From: Xiphias gladius
Lineage: Eukaryota > Chordata > Actinopteri > Istiophoriformes > Xiphiidae
DNA: 64,000 bases
Assembly: GCF_016859285.1 (NCBI RefSeq)
Contig: NC_053419.1
Coordinates: 11,336,501-11,400,500 of the forward strand
Reading direction: 5' to 3'
The notes below the pieces were generated by a model. That model saw nothing but the letters and a program-made list of their open reading frames with translations, was not told the origin of the DNA and made no database searches. How positions within the stretch are numbered: position 1 is the first letter of the stretch; every line of letters begins with the position of its first letter. Both the position numbers and the translations under genes were made by a program. Of this stretch, positions 61,401 through 64,000 are shown piece after piece.

Positions 61401-64000
61401 ATGAGGAAGAACAGGGTCTCAAACAACAGCCAGGACACTACCATCGTGTGCCACTGTAGGCCAAGATCTATATTAAAAACTAAGACCTATTAGCCATCAG
61501 CCCGCTGGTTTATACTGCAATCTAAAGCGGCACCAGCCAATTGCATGATTGCATATCTAGACTGCAGGAGCAGACGGGACTGAAATATGATTATAACTGT
61601 GCCAAGTGATATGCCAACCTCAGGTGGATATAAAACATTTGCTCCAAACTCAGGCAATGCTACAATTTAGGTCCTTTTTGCCAATGACTGACGATTTTTT
61701 GTAAGCCAAGAAGAGTCTCGCAGCTCACAATGGTAAAACAGAATAACTTGGGCCTATTTTTAAATGACACAAAGACGCTGACATTTTACACAGTGTTCAT
61801 TACAGCAATGTAATATGTCACGAAACACATTGCATAACCATGAAAGATTACAAAAGGTCTACCATAAAAAGCAGCTGTGGGTCACTAATGCAGGTCAACT
61901 TCCATGGTGGCCTGGAGAGCTCAAATTAACGGGGACACATTTATTTCGAAATTCTTACAATGCTTTCCCACTAGACGACTTTCCCATTCACTTGAATGAC
62001 CCCACTGTAGCTGGTCCCAAGAATGCAAGAATACCAAAGACTAATCACCTAATAGTAAACATTTTACACCTTGATTAGCCTTTATCATCAGTGGTCTTCT
62101 TGTACATGAACATATACCACACTGAACCCACTATGTGAGATGGTCAATGGATGATAAGCAATGCAAAGATCAGGATAAGACAGTTAGATGAGCTTTGACC
62201 TGCAAATGACAGATTAAAGTGCACACACACTTTTTCACCATGCACTCAGAATTTTACAAGAGAATACACACCCATTGACACACGAACTCACACACACAAG
62301 TCAAACCGGATTATCAGAGCTGTGCAGCTTCTCAGCTGCTATAAGTCCAAGAAGACACTTTATCAGTGGTTTTCAGACAGATAAGGGCACACCCAGTATA
62401 TTATGCCACTTGTCTGCGTTGTCTGTGCAGTAAATAAATTGAATATTTCAGGCAAGCAGAATAGCATTGGGGACTTTTTTAAATAAAGGAAGCACAGATG
62501 GGTGACAATTTATGGAAAACACAACAGAAAGTGTCTTAGTAAGGTGTTCCACCTTGAGCCTCCGAAACAGCTTCATTGCTTGTTTCGATGATGGGGGAGA
62601 GCACTGTCTAACACATTATTCCAAAATCCCCCATGGGTGTTCAGTTGGGTTAAGATCTGGAGACTGTGAAGGCCCTTAGCAATGGGCCAAGGCAACTGTG
62701 TTGAAAGTGTTCACTTGAGACATGTAGTAATACCACTTTACACATTGTCTCCACAAGTTCCTCCATAACTTAGCTGTGAGCATTTCAAATACTGGAGATA
62801 ACAAGAAATGCCCCATCTCAACACAAAGCTAACATATCACTAATTTTCATACTCCTTAAACCGTTCAATGAACCTCTTGTCCCCTGTATGGTGGCATCTC
62901 CATTTGTTATGATTGCACTAATTTATTCAGGTTTTTCCTGTAGTTGCTCAACATTTTTGCTCAACTTTTAGATGATCCCATTGAACAGACAGGAAACTAA
63001 ATGAGTGTGACAGTTGTCTAATATTCTTTTCCCCTCCATTAGGACTTTTTAAGAAGTGAAATTAACATGACTTTCAGGGGGATGTTACCACACTAATGTA
63101 TCGCAATTTGAGTTGAATTCAACAGACAGACCTGTTATGAAACTGGACTTTGTCAAAATAAAATAAATGCATCAGTTTTTAACTTACACTTTCACTTTGA
63201 TAAATGAATTAACTTAGCTGTTTGGAGGGTGTGAAATGAATATTAAAAAAATATTGAAAAAGTGTATGTTGATACCTACTGACATGCTTCAACTCAGATG
63301 TTTCATTCCACCAAATTAATTCTATAACCATTATGTATCTGTATCTCTTTGTGATTCCATAGTGGGCTTAGAGGGGACAATGCAACTGGGAACATATTGT
63401 CTATGGTGGTGCCTTATTACATGTTGTTGTCAGTATACAAAGCATATATTACATTATACTAGGAGCTGAAACAGTTTATTTTACTCTTCAAGGTCCAGCA
63501 TTCCTGGTATTCTTTATAAGTCAAAGAAATAATAAATGTTTGCATACCGTTATCAAAACTCCATCTAGATAAGTTCAAATGTCCAAACAAAAAACCTTTG
63601 AAAGTTGTGTCTTAATAGCATTTATATTCTTGCACAACCAAGGTAGGCAAATGGCTGGAGAAAAGTCATTTAATACACATTTATTTTCTGCCACATACTT
63701 AAGTTAATAGTTTAAAGTAGATGGTCTCTCTTAAATATCAGGTCTGCCTGCTGAACTAACATGTTTCTCATCTTATCTCATGCCCTCTGCTGTTAACCCA
63801 ATCTCTCTCTGTAAAGAGCTGAAAACAGAAATAGAAACAAAATGGCCAAACTTCTGTCTGAAGGAGGAAGTTCAGGTCAGCACAGTTCCTATTGTCACAT
63901 CTTTAGTTCAAGTCCATTCTCCTGTCAAAAGTTCTTTGGTCTTTTCATCTTGATTCCCCTTTCCCCTAGGTCTTTTTCAGTCATCCAGTTCCAGACCAAA
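61400..64000. other. Upstream flank of slc27a4, no gene seen
   Basis: A/T-rich DNA without recognisable exons. It contains the repeat relic at 62517-62990. A neighbouring gene, if any, starts beyond the window. Confidence 0.5.
62517..62990 (+). mobile_element. Decayed teleost DNA-transposon relic
   Basis: AAGGTGTTCCACCTTGAGCC, CCCATGGGTGTTCAGTTGGG, TTAAGATCTGGAGACTGTGA and AAGGCCCTTAGC match landmarks of a very common fish repeat ('GGTGTTCAGTTGGGTTGAGATCTGGTGACTGTGAAGGCC'). The downstream part (CCTCTTGTCCCCTGTATGGT) fits the same family. No intact frame. Confidence 0.55.

Overview
This is nuclear DNA from a ray-finned (teleost) fish, probably a compact percomorph-type genome. The evidence is vertebrate gene families with short GT-AG introns, very dense (CA)n/(CT)n microsatellites, and decayed copies of repeat families familiar from fish genomes. 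No operon, phage, CRISPR or other prokaryotic feature is present. Gene content matches vertebrate genes that lie on human chromosome 9q (NRARP, AMBP, PTGDS, SLC27A4). All identifications come from reading the translations and splice sites by eye; no database search was run.

Layout: (1) 1-4.1 kb is the upstream flank of nrarp. (2) 4.1-8.7 kb holds nrarp on the + strand: a 112-residue two-ankyrin-repeat Notch feedback inhibitor with a long A/T-rich 3' UTR and a possible 5'-UTR intron. (3) 8.8-25.3 kb is a gene-poor interval with microsatellites, transposon relics and inverted repeats. (4) 25.3-40.1 kb is a minus-strand cluster of three lipocalin genes. The first is ambp (alpha-1-microglobulin + bikunin, 9 coding exons) and carries a 1-nt frameshift in its first Kunitz exon. 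The second is an ambp paralogue (7 coding exons) that ends just past the furin-like site and has no Kunitz domains. The third is a ptgds-like lipocalin (6 coding exons) that lacks the catalytic cysteine. (5) 34.8-36.3 kb, inside the cluster, is a CA-bounded 616-bp near-identical tandem duplication. (6) 40.1-46.9 kb is repeat-bearing sequence, possibly partly slc27a4 3' UTR. (7) 46.9-59.05 kb holds slc27a4 (FATP4, minus strand, 13 coding exons, 643 residues, the same length as human FATP4). (8) 59.1-61.4 kb is a CpG-rich probable slc27a4 promoter with a possible non-coding first exon. (9) 61.4-64 kb is non-coding with a decayed fish repeat.

The most notable signal is the ambp/ambp-like pair. 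One copy has a broken Kunitz-1 reading frame and a divergent Kunitz-2; the other has lost the Kunitz part but keeps the secretory leader, lipocalin fold and processing site. If the frameshift is real, this locus would make alpha-1-microglobulin from two genes and no bikunin. If it is a homopolymer sequencing error, the locus shows one full precursor plus one free-standing alpha-1-microglobulin. Consensus matches to the CTCF motif lie between the genes or at their edges, and a CpG/ZNF143-like promoter island faces away from ambp.
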